Shown here in pieces: positions 34,871 to 45,757 of a DNA stretch of 64,000 bases. A program made the position numbers and the translations under genes. Origin of the DNA: Epiperipatus broadwayi (lineage: Eukaryota > Onychophora > Udeonychophora > Euonychophora > Peripatidae); contig JAQFVV010000230.1 of the NCBI GenBank assembly GCA_028023455.1, positions 122,001-186,000 on the forward strand, read 5' to 3'. Each line of letters starts with the position of its first letter. Position 1 is the stretch's first letter. The notes under the pieces are model-generated. The model searched no databases. It had not been told where the DNA came from and saw only the letters and a list, made by a program, of their open reading frames with translations.

Positions 34871-35120
34871 TCATATGCTAAATAATTCAAAATAAATACA
34901 TACAAAATGTATATAAAGAAAAGCTTGCTTTAATAATTTAATAGCATGGTATGTTAAGCATGCTTTTGACTAACTGGTAGTCATATTTATGAATGTGACT
35001 ATCAGTTGAAAGCATGCTTGGTGTATCATCTGCCAAAATATTAAACCAAGCTTTTCTTTTTACACATTTTGGATTATTCCGAGAAAACTTTTTAAAAGTT
35101 TGAAATTATATGCTAAATAA
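34871..35120. mobile_element. MITE-like hairpin (~200 bp)
   Basis: AAGAAAAGCTTGCTTTAAT at the left is mirrored by AAACCAAGCTTTTCTTTTTA at the right. The inner arms TGACTAACTGGTAGTCA / TGACTATCAGTTGAAAG also pair around 34988. TATGCTAAATAA flanks on both sides (near 34876 and 35110) are a candidate direct repeat. Confidence 0.75.
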
Positions 35121-35191
35121 ATAAATAAATATTATCTTCACTCCAAACATGAGGTTTATTATTTGTATTGAAACTTGTGTAATTGTGCAAA

Positions 35192-35345
35192 AAAGTTTGT
35201 GCATAAAATCCCTATCTAACTAGTCTGGGGATATTGGATGAATAGGCACTAGATAGGGATTTTATGCACAAACCTTCTTGCATCCATTGATTAATCTGGC
35301 TTGCACTGAGTGGCACTACTGTATGGAGAGTTTTGCCTTTTTCAA
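35192..35345 (+). repeat. FB repeat copy 2, mostly plus arm
   Basis: A short minus arm (35194-35217, GTGCATAAAATCCCTATCT) meets a plus arm from TAGTCTGGGGATATTGGATG to GAGAGTTTTGCCTTT. It is again a head-to-head arrangement but with a very short left arm. The minus frame 35212-35448 derives from it. Confidence 0.65.
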
Positions 35346-35740
35346 AATAATAATAATCACTGTACACAATTTCTTGTAAGAAAATTAAAATAAGATTTAT
35401 TCTTATATGTCCTTTATTTTCCATGATTATAGCAAAGAGATGTGTCAAAAAAGGGATTCCATAATTTAATTTTCTTTACCATATCCAACAGTAAATCTAA
35501 ATGGGTTTTATTTTTCTAGATGTTACTGGAATCTTATCAACAGATTTAGGTCAACCCATGGTCTTTACACTCATCTACATCATAAATGAAATTTAATAGT
35601 CACAGCCATACGTAGATGTGGACAAACTGAACTACGTAGTGAATGATTGTCAAACCTATGGCTATACTGTCAGAAATGGATGTAATAAATCCATTATTGG
35701 TTCTATTTCCTGGTTGGAATCTCTACAGACTTTTTCCCCC

Positions 35741-35839
35741 ATATGTCATAGCATCGGCCGGGAGGTGAACTCGCAACAACCGTCTGCAACCAACTGCTTT
35801 CTTGCAAGGTGGTTGCGCTGACCTCTCAGCTAACAACTT
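35741..35839 (-). mobile_element. S1 SINE, minus
   Basis: Reverse complement starts AGTTGTTAGCTGAGAGGTCA and ends GCTATGACATATGGGGGAAA. Belongs to the subtype with the longer variable region, as at 8.6 and 62.7 kb. Confidence 0.85.
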
Positions 35840-36427
35840 ATTTTGTTAATTGTTAGGCTATATCAAAACAAATCCATATACCCAGCAAATAAGTAATTTT
35901 GTTCGGGGAGGGGGGGTGGATTCAAAACTCGATCTAATCTATACATTTGCCTATTTGGTTTACATTTATAAATATTAAAGGAGGGAGATTATTTGCATAT
36001 TAATCGCTTTTAAGAGATTTCTAGATTTACTGAACAAATTTGAAAACGTAAACATATGTTATGTAACATCATTATTAAAGTTTATGACAGCTCCAGTGAT
36101 AAGATGCTAAAAATAATTGTGATAAGAAAAATGGCAGGAAGTTGCAATCTACTTTTATTTATTAATTACATATTATTGGGTGTTTTTTTTTCATCTTATA
36201 TAAACTAGAACGTTTGAATCTGTATCATTTTTAATTAAATAATTTGAAGAAGCACATAAATAAGCATACTGTCAAGAATTGAATATAGTATGGTAAAATA
36301 ATGGAATGATTAATCACTCAGAAAATCACGTGATATTCGAGCATCAAAGTGATAAAGTAAATCTTTATTTGGAAGCATTTAGCTCTGTGTCCATCATTCT
36401 ATTCTAGTTTGACAATGAGTTATAAAA
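35840..36427. other. AT-rich non-coding, G run
   Basis: GGGGAGGGGGGGTGG near 35904; no gene recognised. Confidence 0.4.
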
Positions 36428-36600
36428 ATAAATGGAGATCATAATATTAACCCTATAAAGTCCATGGTTTTAGCCCCATAGAGATTATGGCATTAACTCC
36501 ATAGAGACCATGCATTAACCCCATAGAAACCATGACATTATTCTCATAGAAACTATAGCATTATCTCCATAGGGACCATAGTATTAGCATTGTAACCAAA
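36428..36600. repeat. Minisatellite, ~23-bp unit, about 7 copies
   Basis: Units of the form CCATAGAGACCATGRCATTAAC follow one another: ATTAACCCTATAAAGTCCATGG, TTAGCCCCATAGAGATTATG, ATTAACTCCATAGAGACCATG, then three or four further variants to about 36595. They are moderately diverged. Confidence 0.8.
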
Positions 36601-37375
36601 CCAGAATACTTTGAATAGGTGGTTATAATCACTTAGGAATCTGAAAAGATGAAAAAACCAAAAATTATGTAGATATTATGTGGTGGGGTTGAGACAAGAA
36701 GGTACTGATAAATATCAAAATTTTTGAAATATGTATATATCACAGTGATTATATATCCACAAGTTATTCAAAGAGAACAGAAGCTAGTTGTATTTTTCAT
36801 GAGTGTTGCTGAAAGGGGATAGAAACCAGATCTTACTTTATATAAGAATTGTGATGAATGGTATTGAACTGTCAACATGAATGTGGAAATCCAGATGTTT
36901 ATTACCTTGAGTCATCTGAAGAGTGAAAGTTGTTTGTGAAATGCATGCATAGTAAAGATATTCTGATCTGTGTTGAAGAGGAGCTAATAAAAACCAATAT
37001 ATATATATATGAGGTTTATTTAAACATCTTTGAATTAATAATTTTACTTTAGTGTTTATATAAACTTATTAGACCATAGATAAAGGTGGATTTCCACCTT
37101 TATTATTAAAAGGGGGATTATTTGCTAGCAGATTGGTGACAAAGGTATGCTTATAAACATCAGAGCTCCCAAGAATAGGTCGATTCATTCTATACTTGAT
37201 TCTTTGTTCAACATTCAGAGTGCTTTTAATTCACAGCCTGGGGGAGAGTGATGAACTCCCTTTATTTACATAAACATTGAGTTATGTTTAATTTGACATT
37301 TATATATTACTGTATTTGGGATACCTTATTTTGAATAGCAGATATATAATGAAACATTATTTTAAATGGTATAAA
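36601..37375. other. AT-rich non-coding, small hairpin
   Basis: AAAGGTGGATTTCCACCTTT at 37081-37100 is a perfect short palindrome. Otherwise nothing recognised. Confidence 0.45.
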
Positions 37376-38035
37376 TCTCAGTTAAAGATTAATAGATCTG
37401 TTTTTAATTAAATGTACATACACGAGTTAATTCAATTTCATCTCTTTTTTCCCATGTGTAAAATCTATTGTAGATATACTTTGAATGTGCCCTCTACCAG
37501 GCCTTCTTGAAATAAGAACATCTAAAAAAGATAAATGATGCTCTAGATACATTTTGCGCAAAACCAGCATTCTTCAGTTGAATCAGGTCACAATTTCTTA
37601 CATAGGCATCATCATTTGCTCAGTATTTATCAATACCCGATTATTATACTTTGATTTACAAGTCTTAAAGTTTCCACATTCCTAATTTTGATACCATCCA
37701 CTTTAGATAAATACATTAATGATTTTTACTAATCATTTATTGGACAAGAGATTATCATATCATTACTAGCTCATATATAAGCTTTAAATCTCATTTTTAT
37801 ACATATAATTACAATTTGATTTACAACTGTCAAACTTTCCACACTCATGATTTTAGCACCGTTTTCTTTAAATATATACATTAATGATGGATGCTGATCA
37901 TTTATTAATTAGATAATTCCTATCTCAGATGTAAAGTGATTAGTAATAAACATTAATGTGTTTAATTGAAGTAGATAGTGTCAAAGTAATGAGTACAGAA
38001 AGTTACACTCTTATAAATAAAAGGGTAAAGTAATC
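37376..38035. repeat. R2-related repeat, minus copies then a plus copy
   Basis: Minus pieces (about 37530-37760, with a mutated core mirror CAAAACCAGCATTCTTCAGT, and 37790-37905) meet a plus piece (about 37910-38030, AAGTGATTAGTAATAAACAT). The minus pieces repeat the block ACTTTGATTTACAAGT / AATTTGATTTACAACT at about 37650 and 37810. Same inverted logic as at 10.5-11.6 kb, more decayed. Confidence 0.5.
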
Positions 38036-38150
38036 AAATGACTACTGTTCAGAAATTTATAAGAAGTTTAAGCACTGGAAGTAACAGAACTGGAATTGAC
38101 CCAAGAACTATATTCTGAAATGAAACCCTATCATGCAGAGCAAGTCAAAA
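38036..38150 (-). repeat. Possible S2 SINE relic, minus
   Basis: Reverse complement contains TGGGTCAATTCCAGTTCTGT and CACTTGCTTAAACTTCTTATA-like sequence, as in the S2 copies at 43.0 and 59.6 kb. Confidence 0.4.
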
Positions 38151-39689
38151 TGTAATGTACGTACACAGTATATATTTCCAATTATTGCACTAAAATAGAA
38201 AGGGTATATAACATATTGTAACAGGATGGGGGTAATGAATGAAATGGAGTGAGCCTAGGGGGTGGCAAATCATCATCACTCCCAGTCCATTTAAAATGAA
38301 ATATTTACAAAAAGTATATTTAAGTATAAAATATTTAAGGGAACATGAGATTATAAAATCTTTGAGAACATTGAGAGATCCGCCAGCTAACTCAGAAGAG
38401 CAACTAAAAGCATAATTATAAATTCAATCATATATCAACCAGCATTATAAAGTAAATATCAGTATAAGTAAAATACTCGAGAAATAACCACTCATCATCA
38501 TCATTGATGGGAATAAACAAATTAGTACAATAAATCAACAGTCAACCTTGTGACTGGACCAGAAATGGGTCTTCTGTAGACCAGGCTAACTATTGAGCCT
38601 TTGCCAGCTTGAGCAATTATTTAAATATAACTTGGATGCACCAGCTTAGTGCTCATCCATTAAAATACACAATAATCAGAAATCAAAACAATAATGCTGG
38701 GACATTAAAACATGCTGATCATCATCAATGCTCTGGCCACTTGTAGTGGCCGACTATAGATGTAAATTTTTAATAAGACTAAAGTAAAATAAAAGATAGT
38801 GCATGGGCTTTAAAGAATATCCTTTTGCGCCAACCAGGATGATGATTGATCATCTCTGGATGCCCCAAAGCACTAAGTACACATTCCCATTTATCCATGC
38901 ATGAATCTAGCTCAGAGAACACAAGATCTATTACTGTATGTGAGCAAGAGGTGATGGAATACAATTTTTAACAATTAAATATGTTTATTAATAACAATAA
39001 AATAAATGATTAAGGTCTTATAAGAGTTCTGATTTTGAAAAGTATTCAATAATAAAAGTCATTACACTGTAATTTACAATATTACTACAAAATTCACGTT
39101 ATCACATCAATTTACATTATTTCTTAATTACTTTCTATAAACACATATATATACGTACACAGACATGCATTTTATAATACACGATGAAGACATTTCAATT
39201 AAACATAAAATAATTATTACATTTGCGATTTACATAATTACTATTCAAAATCCAAATTGTTACATTGATTTACATATATGTGCACACAGATGCCTGATTT
39301 CTAATATACAATTAATATTTAATAACATAAATGATTAAAATTTGCATATATGTCCTATTTGACAAGCATTGACATATATGTGCACATAGATTATTTATAA
39401 ATTTAATTTTGTCAAACAATAAATAATTTTTATAATTAATAATTCCCTTTTGAATATACATAAAATTTACATATTTAATCAATATCAAAAAAAAAATCAC
39501 TTTATCAAATCCTATTACAGCTTTCTTTATTCTTTTTTTTTTTTAAAAAAAATATATATATATATAGTCAATTTTTGAGAGGTTAGAAAGCTTTTTATTA
39601 GGTTACCTCTTAACTAATTATAAATGTCTTTAAATTTAAAAATATAGATTTGAAATGTCCATCAAATGAATTATTGAAAAACAACTCAC
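38151..39689. other. AT-rich DNA with an unassigned complex patch (38.5-38.97 kb)
   Basis: 38500-38970 is less AT-rich. A minus frame (38779-38964) includes IDLVFSELDSCMDK and VLSALGHPEMINH, faintly like the end of a non-LTR endonuclease domain (D-L-V-F ... L-G-x-S-D-H), but the key S-D-H is not preserved. The rest is low-complexity. Confidence 0.35.
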
Positions 39690-40300
39690 TTTTGTATGCA
39701 AGTTTATCTGTGGTTCTCTTCGCATATGTAGACACAGCAGCATACGTATAACTACTTTATTCAGCTGGTGTTTTCTCTTGGGCAAGGTGTTTTTTGGTCA
39801 TTCCAGGTAATTGTCATCATCAGGTAAAAGTACATAATTCAGGTATGGTTGGCTTTTTCCCTTCTGTAGTCAGTTTCACTTATACTTGGATTTTGTAAGC
39901 TTCAGGTCAGCAAGCTGTTTTCCAGAACACTTTTAAGGCTATGAATTACAAAGAATCTTGACCTGTTTCTCCATGTAAATTCAAACTCCTGCTAAGGAAA
40001 ACAGTCATGGCAGTTCTCTTGATAATTATTCTAGCCATCTTTGCAGCTAGTTTTATTATGGCCATTTTCTGCTACAGTTACCAAATCTTCACAAAATACT
40101 TGAGCCAACTTTACAGCTAGCTCTTCTGCTAACTCTTATAAACTGCCAGCCAAACTGTTCTCTTTAAAATCACTATCCAGACTTTGCAGTTGGCCTAGTT
40201 GGTCACTGCTTAAAATATTGAAAACTCTTCTGACCAACTCTTACAAAACTGCAAGCAGAACTGTTTTTTTCAAAAATCACTATCCAGATGAGCTCATTTG
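39690..40300. repeat. Unassigned less AT-rich segment with internal repeats
   Basis: The block AACTGCCAGCCAAACTGTTC..AATCACTATCCAGA (near 40140) recurs as AACTGCAAGCAGAACTGTTT..AATCACTATCCAGA (near 40245), about 107 bp apart. The motif 'CAGCTAG' and related words recur between 40030 and 40130. No coding frame or LTR ends were recognised. Confidence 0.4.
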
Positions 40301-40759
40301 TTATCAACCCTTTTATAGAATCATCTGGGGTGATAACAGCAGCTTGATTAAAAACAGAGTTTCTATTTTTATCTCACTAATCCCTTTGAAAACATATACA
40401 TGTTTTTACTTAGGGGATTTCTAATAGATAAAAATTTTGTTTAATTAATTAAAATTTCAAAAATACAATAGGGTGTTTTTAAATTTCAAAATCAGAGTAA
40501 TAATTAATAATAATGCAATATTTATATTTATTCAAACCTTTTAAAAGTTTAATTTTACAATAAAATATTATTTTAAATCAGAGTTATTATTTATTTATTT
40601 TTTTATTTCAATGAATGTAGAAAATATCTATAATTTTTGTCTGTTTATTTCTACTTTTCCTTTACACTTTATATATTTATGCGCACACAGTGTGTGCTAT
40701 GTAATCCAACTGGTTACAATATATATATATTATAATATTTTAATGGATACTGTACATGG

Positions 40760-41012
40760 AAATATTTAATGTGTAGAGTTATCCATTTATAATTACTTAA
40801 TTAGAAAGCACTTATAACAGTAGCTAATGAAAGCCAGCTGCCCCAGGCCAAGAGTTAAAGTAAAATTGGAATGCTGATTGCATTCAAAAGGAGGACAGTT
40901 TTACTTTCACTCTTGGTCTGGGGAGTTGGCTTTTATTAGCTACTGTTCTAGGTAAAATGCTTTCTAATTACGTAATTATGAACGGATAACTCCACACATT
41001 AAATATTCAGGA
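40760..41012. mobile_element. MITE-like hairpin (~250 bp)
   Basis: AAATATTTAATGTGTAGAGT is mirrored by ACTCCACACATTAAATATTC. Inner arms AGAAAGCACTTATAACAGTA / TAGGTAAAATGCTTTCT and AGCCAGCTGCCCCAGGCCAA / TTGGTCTGGGGAGTTGGCTT also pair. The loop is near 40885. TIR-only, no coding capacity. Confidence 0.85.
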
Positions 41013-41128
41013 AAATTAAATTTAACCCAATTGAAGATGAACATGTGAATAAAAGTTTGTGAATCTTAAATATTTAATGCTGAAACACAATTTTAATCAG
41101 CTCTTTACTTCATTAAAATGCATTAAGG

Positions 41129-41380
41129 CTAAATAAATTTATATTTAAAATGGACTATATTATATATTTTCAAAGTTTTTACTTTTATCAGCAACTCTCT
41201 CATCTCAATTCCATCATATTGTGAACATTCACAAGTGTTGAAAAATAGGTGTCCTCTCTTCATGTACTTCATGAATAACTTGCACTCATCAGGTGAGCTT
41301 GAAGTATAAACCTCTAATTTTCCATATCTATGTTGACAGCTTGATATTTTTTCATTACAATTCTCTCTTGTAGATTAGGG
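41129..41380 (-). other. Unassigned open frame (~80 codons, no start)
   Basis: The minus-strand frame is open from about 41380 to the TAG at 41129-41131. It reads SSCQHRYGKLEVYTSSSPDE, CKLFMKYMKRGHLFFNTCEC and SQYDGIEMRELLIK. Composition is protein-like and Cys/His-rich, unlike neighbouring chance frames. There is no ATG and no obvious splice acceptor, and I do not recognise a family. It could be an exon or a transposon gene fragment. Confidence 0.35.
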
Positions 41381-41979
41381 ATTAGTTTTTATCCAATCTT
41401 AACACCATGAGAAAGAATGAATGATTCTAATACCTCAATATTTAAAGCTGCACTATGAATTTAATCAGTACCACACTAGATTAGTTTGTATGTAAGTATC
41501 AAAAACCCATCTTCAACTTTTCATTCAGATAATCATATTTATTTATGAATGCTTATGGTTGCAATATTGTTTTATGTATATCAGATTGTTTCTGCTACAT
41601 CAAGTAATCATCATCAGTTATAGTTTCATATTAAATTTCTATTAAAACTGGTGAATTTATAATTTTATTTCTTCAATAATAATGGATTGTTATTGTATTG
41701 CTTTTGCCAAAATGAAGAAATATGCACATGTAGATGGGAGCCCAGCTGTGACAGGGGCTTACCAAATTTAATTAAGGATACAAATAAAAGATCCTACTTT
41801 TAAAAAACCAGACAAAACATGTTTTAAACTTAAATAAACTGAACCAAACATGAATTTTTAATTAATAAAATAACTACCCCTCCCCATTTAGTCCATTTAT
41901 ATAAAAATGATTGTCCACATTATTATTTTCTTTACAAATATTGTTTACGCTGTAAACTAAATTACTCTCATGTAGTTTT

Positions 41980-42400
41980 CATCATCATTTACATATATTA
42001 TTGAACCCTATAATATGAAGATTTTTCCAAGTTTAATCATTTTCTCTTTATCTAATACTAGTAAACTTTCTTTTTTCATGAATTCGTCTACATACGATCT
42101 TTTTCTAGGACTTTTACAATTTCTTCGGACTCATTTAAAACTTCAACTTTTCACCTATTATCATTTCTTTAGACTCTATGTCCAACCTAATTCTATTACA
42201 GACTTTAAAACTTTCAATGATGTCAACAAAACGTGTTTGTTCCCTTATCTATTTTGTAGTAGTACTTCTGGTCATATATTGCGTTTTCGATCTCTTCTTG
42301 TTACTCCTAACATGTTTCTCTCCATACTTCTTTGAGTAGTCTGAAGTCTCTATATTGCTCTTCTATTAAGTGTCCAAGTCTCAGATCTATAAGTAAGAAT
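41980..42400 (-). pseudogene. Non-LTR N1 3' end, minus, decayed
   Basis: Reading the minus strand gives SETWTLNRRAI-like start, QRLQTTQRSMERNMLGVTRR and, in shifted frames, W-S-W-type remnants, then the tail with (GAT)n near 41980-41990. It corresponds to the same polymerase end as at 26.4-26.8 kb. Confidence 0.7.
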
Positions 42401-42404
42401 TCTT

Positions 42405-42700
42405 CTATTAAGTGTTCATGTCTCAGATATTATATTTGAAAAAATTAAAAGACTGGAGTTGGGCTGGACATATTGCTAGAAGAGATTATAGTAAATAGAC
42501 AATTGAAATCTTAAACTGGATTCCAAGAGATTATAAAAGACCCAGAAATAGATGACATGTGAGATGGATAGATGAAATAAGAAAGTGTGTAGAGGGTGAT
42601 GTGGAGAAGAGACGCTAAAGATTGGAGAAGATGGCTTGAACTTGGAGAGACCTTCATCCTGCAGTGGATTGATAATGATTGATGATGATGATGACTTCTG
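42405..42700 (+). pseudogene. Non-LTR N1 3' end, plus
   Basis: Plus frame fragments KIKRLELGWTYC, QLKSLTGFQEIIKDPE-like, then MWRRDAKDWRRWLELGETFI and LQWIDND, followed by GATGATGATGATGAC. Its 5' end lies next to the 5' end of the minus copy, so the two are head to head. The stretch TCTATTAAGTGTCCAAGTCTCAGAT is repeated at the junction in altered form (near 42363 and 42405). Confidence 0.75.
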
Positions 42701-43032
42701 ATCATAACCAAACAGACAAATAGATTTCAAGATTTAGCAACTTGGCATGGGTTGTCAACTTTAAAAAAAAACCAACCACAAAAACTTAAACTCGATTTTA
42801 GGACAGCACAAGTGAAAAATCAATATCTTAAAGATATTAAGAGATTGCCATGCAGCTAGAATATGTATATATATTTTTCAAATATAATATCTTAAATTGT
42901 AATATTACACAAATATACAAAACCCGTTGTAAAAAATTTGTTTATTAGGTTTAAAATAACAATTTCCTTTTATCCATAAAAAATAATTTTATCAATAAAG
43001 ATGTTTTGTGTGTGTGTGAAATATTTTGATTA
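42701..43032. other. AT-rich non-coding, nothing recognised
   Basis: No gene or repeat relation found. Confidence 0.4.
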
Positions 43033-43190
43033 GATGTGTGGTTTAGTGCAGTGATAGAGCATCAGACACTGGAGTATATAGTCCTCAAATCAATGGTAAA
43101 GTGTCGGACTCTAGAATGGATAGTTCTCGGATCGTTTCCAATTCTGATGCTTCTTGAACTTCTTATGAATTCACAAGCAATAGAGTCTAT
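43033..43190 (+). mobile_element. tRNA-derived SINE (family S2) with internal duplication
   Basis: TGTGGTTTAGTGCAGTGATA (A-box region), GAGCATCAGACACTGGAG (anticodon arm), then a second partial copy GGTAAAGTGTCGGACTCTAG and the B-box-like GGATCGTTTCCAATTCTG. The body then has CTTGAACTTCTTATGAATTC. Family members lie at 47.7, 48.9, 49.9, 50.2 and 59.6 kb. Confidence 0.7.
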
Positions 43191-43831
43191 ATAAAATTTC
43201 ATGATCATTAATTAGTCCATTTGGCATTTTAAACAAATAGAATTCTGTTTTTTAGATTACATATTTATATATTAAAAATTTGGATTCCTTGACCTGTGTC
43301 AAATGATTATGAATATATATTACTATTACATGTTGAAGTAAATATATCTAGTAATATTTTAAAGAATCTGAAGATTTCACTAATATCTGGTGGATATAGT
43401 ACCGCAGCTATCCATTGTATATACGTGTGTGTGCATGGGTTCGATATTTATTAATTGTTACAGCCTAATAAAATTTATTTTCTGTTGCCATTCTTAATTA
43501 GATTTACCTCATTCTTAAAATCATTCGTCATCTTCTTCCGTATCCCTGCTCAACGTTAAGTTATCAGAAATAAAATAGGGAAAACTTAAGAGAATTATAG
43601 TTATGGTAGATATATCAATTATCCTTGAAAGACTTTTTCCATCATGAAGTGATTGCCAATATAAGAGATCCTTAAGTTGCATATCCTAGAATTGATGATG
43701 TTCAGAAGATATGGATAATACCAATAGAAAAAATCATTTGTAAAACAGTCAAAGAAATAGAAAATATTCAAATCGCTTCCCAAATGTGATATTTCAGCAA
43801 TGATCTCTGTGAATAAATATAAGTCTGAACT
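43191..43831. other. AT-rich non-coding, nothing recognised
   Basis: No repeat relation; lies downstream (minus strand) of the 43.8-44.05 kb frame. Confidence 0.4.
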
Positions 43832-44050
43832 TTAAACAGTCGAAATATTATAATGTTCTGGAAGATGATTTGAATATTTTCTATTTAATTTTCGGCTAGC
43901 AATATGCACTAAAATATTTTCAGAAAAACAGATAGTTTGATCGTCAACACCAACCACTCTTAATAGCTCGTTTAATTTAATGCTATTTAGGTCTTTATTA
44001 CATTGGTGACGTAAGAACTCATTACTTAAATAGTTTATCGAATTCTCCAA
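43832..44050 (-). other. Unassigned 72-codon open frame
   Basis: Minus frame starting MENSINYLSNEFLRHQCNKD and including LLRVVGVDDQTICFSENILV. Composition is balanced for AT-rich DNA. No domain, signal peptide, membrane segment or repeat relation is evident. It may be a relic of an unknown gene or chance. Confidence 0.25.
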
Positions 44051-44884
44051 TACACAAATGATGCTTTAATGTATAGCATTCAAATCTTTCTATATAATAT
44101 ATATATTATGAGAGAGATCGGTTTTGTTTTTAAAACAAATAATTGTATATCTCTCTACCATATGTGAGGGTTATATATATATAAACTATTTTGATGAAAT
44201 AGTGGAATATCCACCTGCTTTGGTTGTAATGTGGGTTCAATTCTCAATTAAACTTGATCTTTTTTTCCAGAAGGCTTGGGAACTTTTTTTAAATATCTGG
44301 CCATCTAATATAGATACCTATCTAAGCTAGAGGATAAGAAAACTGCTTAATTCCTCACTACCCCCCCCCCAAGGAGTATGCTTTTAAAAAGATAAACAAA
44401 AGGAATTATAGCATTAAAAAAGTTCATCTATCTGCTATATCCATGACTTGGGATTTGAATTCGGGCAGAGTAAAATTTTCTTTTAGCTTCAAGTAGACGT
44501 AGTATTCATAATATATTGTACCGAGATATATCAGGAAGGAGTGTGCTTTCTTCGGAGGTACACATAATTTTAAAAATAATATAAATTGATAAACGATTTG
44601 TGTAAATATTAATAAAAATAAAAGATCTCGTAGGGTAAAATAAGAATAAAGATTTTTTTTCTCATAGACAGGTTATCGTTAAAAGCATAAAATAAATAGT
44701 TTTATAATATATAATTTTGAATCGTATTTAAATAAAACCTAAAGAATTAAAAATTGATTTAACTAAATTTGATTTAATTAAAATTTGATTTGAGATTGCT
44801 TTAAGAAAAAAAAGAAAAAGCAAGGTGGAATTCGTTTTGTCTTATAATCATAATAAAAAAGAAAAATGTATATAATTAAAGGAA
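44051..44884. other. AT-rich non-coding, nothing recognised
   Basis: C run at 44361-44370. No gene recognised. Confidence 0.4.
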
Positions 44885-45600
44885 TGTAGTGAACAATGGG
44901 AGCTAATGACAAACATATGAAATTTCCATTAAACGGCTAATTAGTGAAAATAACTTTAACAAAGAAATTGAAAATAACTTTAACAAAGGAATTGAAATAA
45001 CTATAACAAAGAAAGTGAAATAAAGAAATTGAAATAACTCTAGCAGAGAGTACAAAGAAATTAAATAACCAATGCGAACACCAGAAAGTCAGCACGGACC
45101 ATAACTGAAACACCAGAGGATTAGTTACGTATTGTAGATTGAATCCGCAAGATAAGGACCGTAAAATATAAAAAGGGCAAATTTTCTATTCATTCACATC
45201 TTCATATACTTCTTTCATTCATTAATTATATTATTTTCATAGATAGAGAGTATACGTCTAAAGTAAAATGCTGCATTGTTAAACCCATCGTGTGAACAAC
45301 CGGCCGAATCCTTCCACGCAATACCAACAGCAAACAGTTCAAATGTCGAGCATGGTCGCATAAAACAAGAAGGAGACGGAGTGTCCACGTGGAGCCCACA
45401 GGATCCCAATGACATCGGGAAAAGGATTGCAAAGAGTTAGCGCTAACTGACCGAATGAAATACTATCAGAAGCAACGCTCGGAACCGTGCATAAGGGAGA
45501 AAGCTAGGTAATGTTTTTTTTCAATTTCTAATTCACTAATAAAAAGCCGTAATAATAAACTCTGAACTTTATGTTACGAACAATAACTACTAAGTGTCTT
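44885..45600 (+). mobile_element. Possible LTR (U3-R-U5-like island)
   Basis: An isolated less AT-rich block. 26-bp units (GAAAATAACTTTAACAAAG) repeat about four times at 44945-45066. ATATAAAAAGGGC (45168-45180) looks like a promoter box followed by a T/C-rich start. AATAAAAAGCC and AATAATAAACTC (45538-45560) look like poly(A) signals about 370 bp downstream. This order is that of an LTR. I could not fix TG/CA ends or a target duplication. The two minus frames at 45215-45432 read through this GC-richer block and show no family motif. Confidence 0.35.
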
Positions 45601-45625
45601 TAGCTCCATTACCCAGAGATTTTCG

Positions 45626-45757
45626 TGTGATTTCCAATATAAGTGTATGCGTATAATTATTTTCTAAATGTATTTATAATATGAGATTTTATTGTGATTT
45701 CAACTATAAGTGTGCGTATAATTATTTTTTTGTATTTATAATATGAAATTTTGATTG
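45626..45757. repeat. Tandem duplication, 67-bp period
   Basis: TGTGATTTCCAATATAAGTG at 45626 and TGTGATTTCAACTATAAGTG at 45693, both followed by GTATAATTATTTT and TATTTATAATATGARATTTT. Confidence 0.85.

Noticed and set aside
36428-36600. CRISPR-like regularly spaced repeat
   Set aside because: Units are contiguous and diverged with no unique spacers, in a eukaryotic context; it is a minisatellite.
38779-38964. Possible non-LTR endonuclease end (IDLVF ... LGHPEM)
   Set aside because: The diagnostic S-D-H is absent and there are no neighbouring endonuclease motifs, so it is only mentioned as a patch.
45215-45432. Two overlapping minus frames in a GC-richer block
   Set aside because: No family motif; they arise because the LTR-like block has fewer stops.
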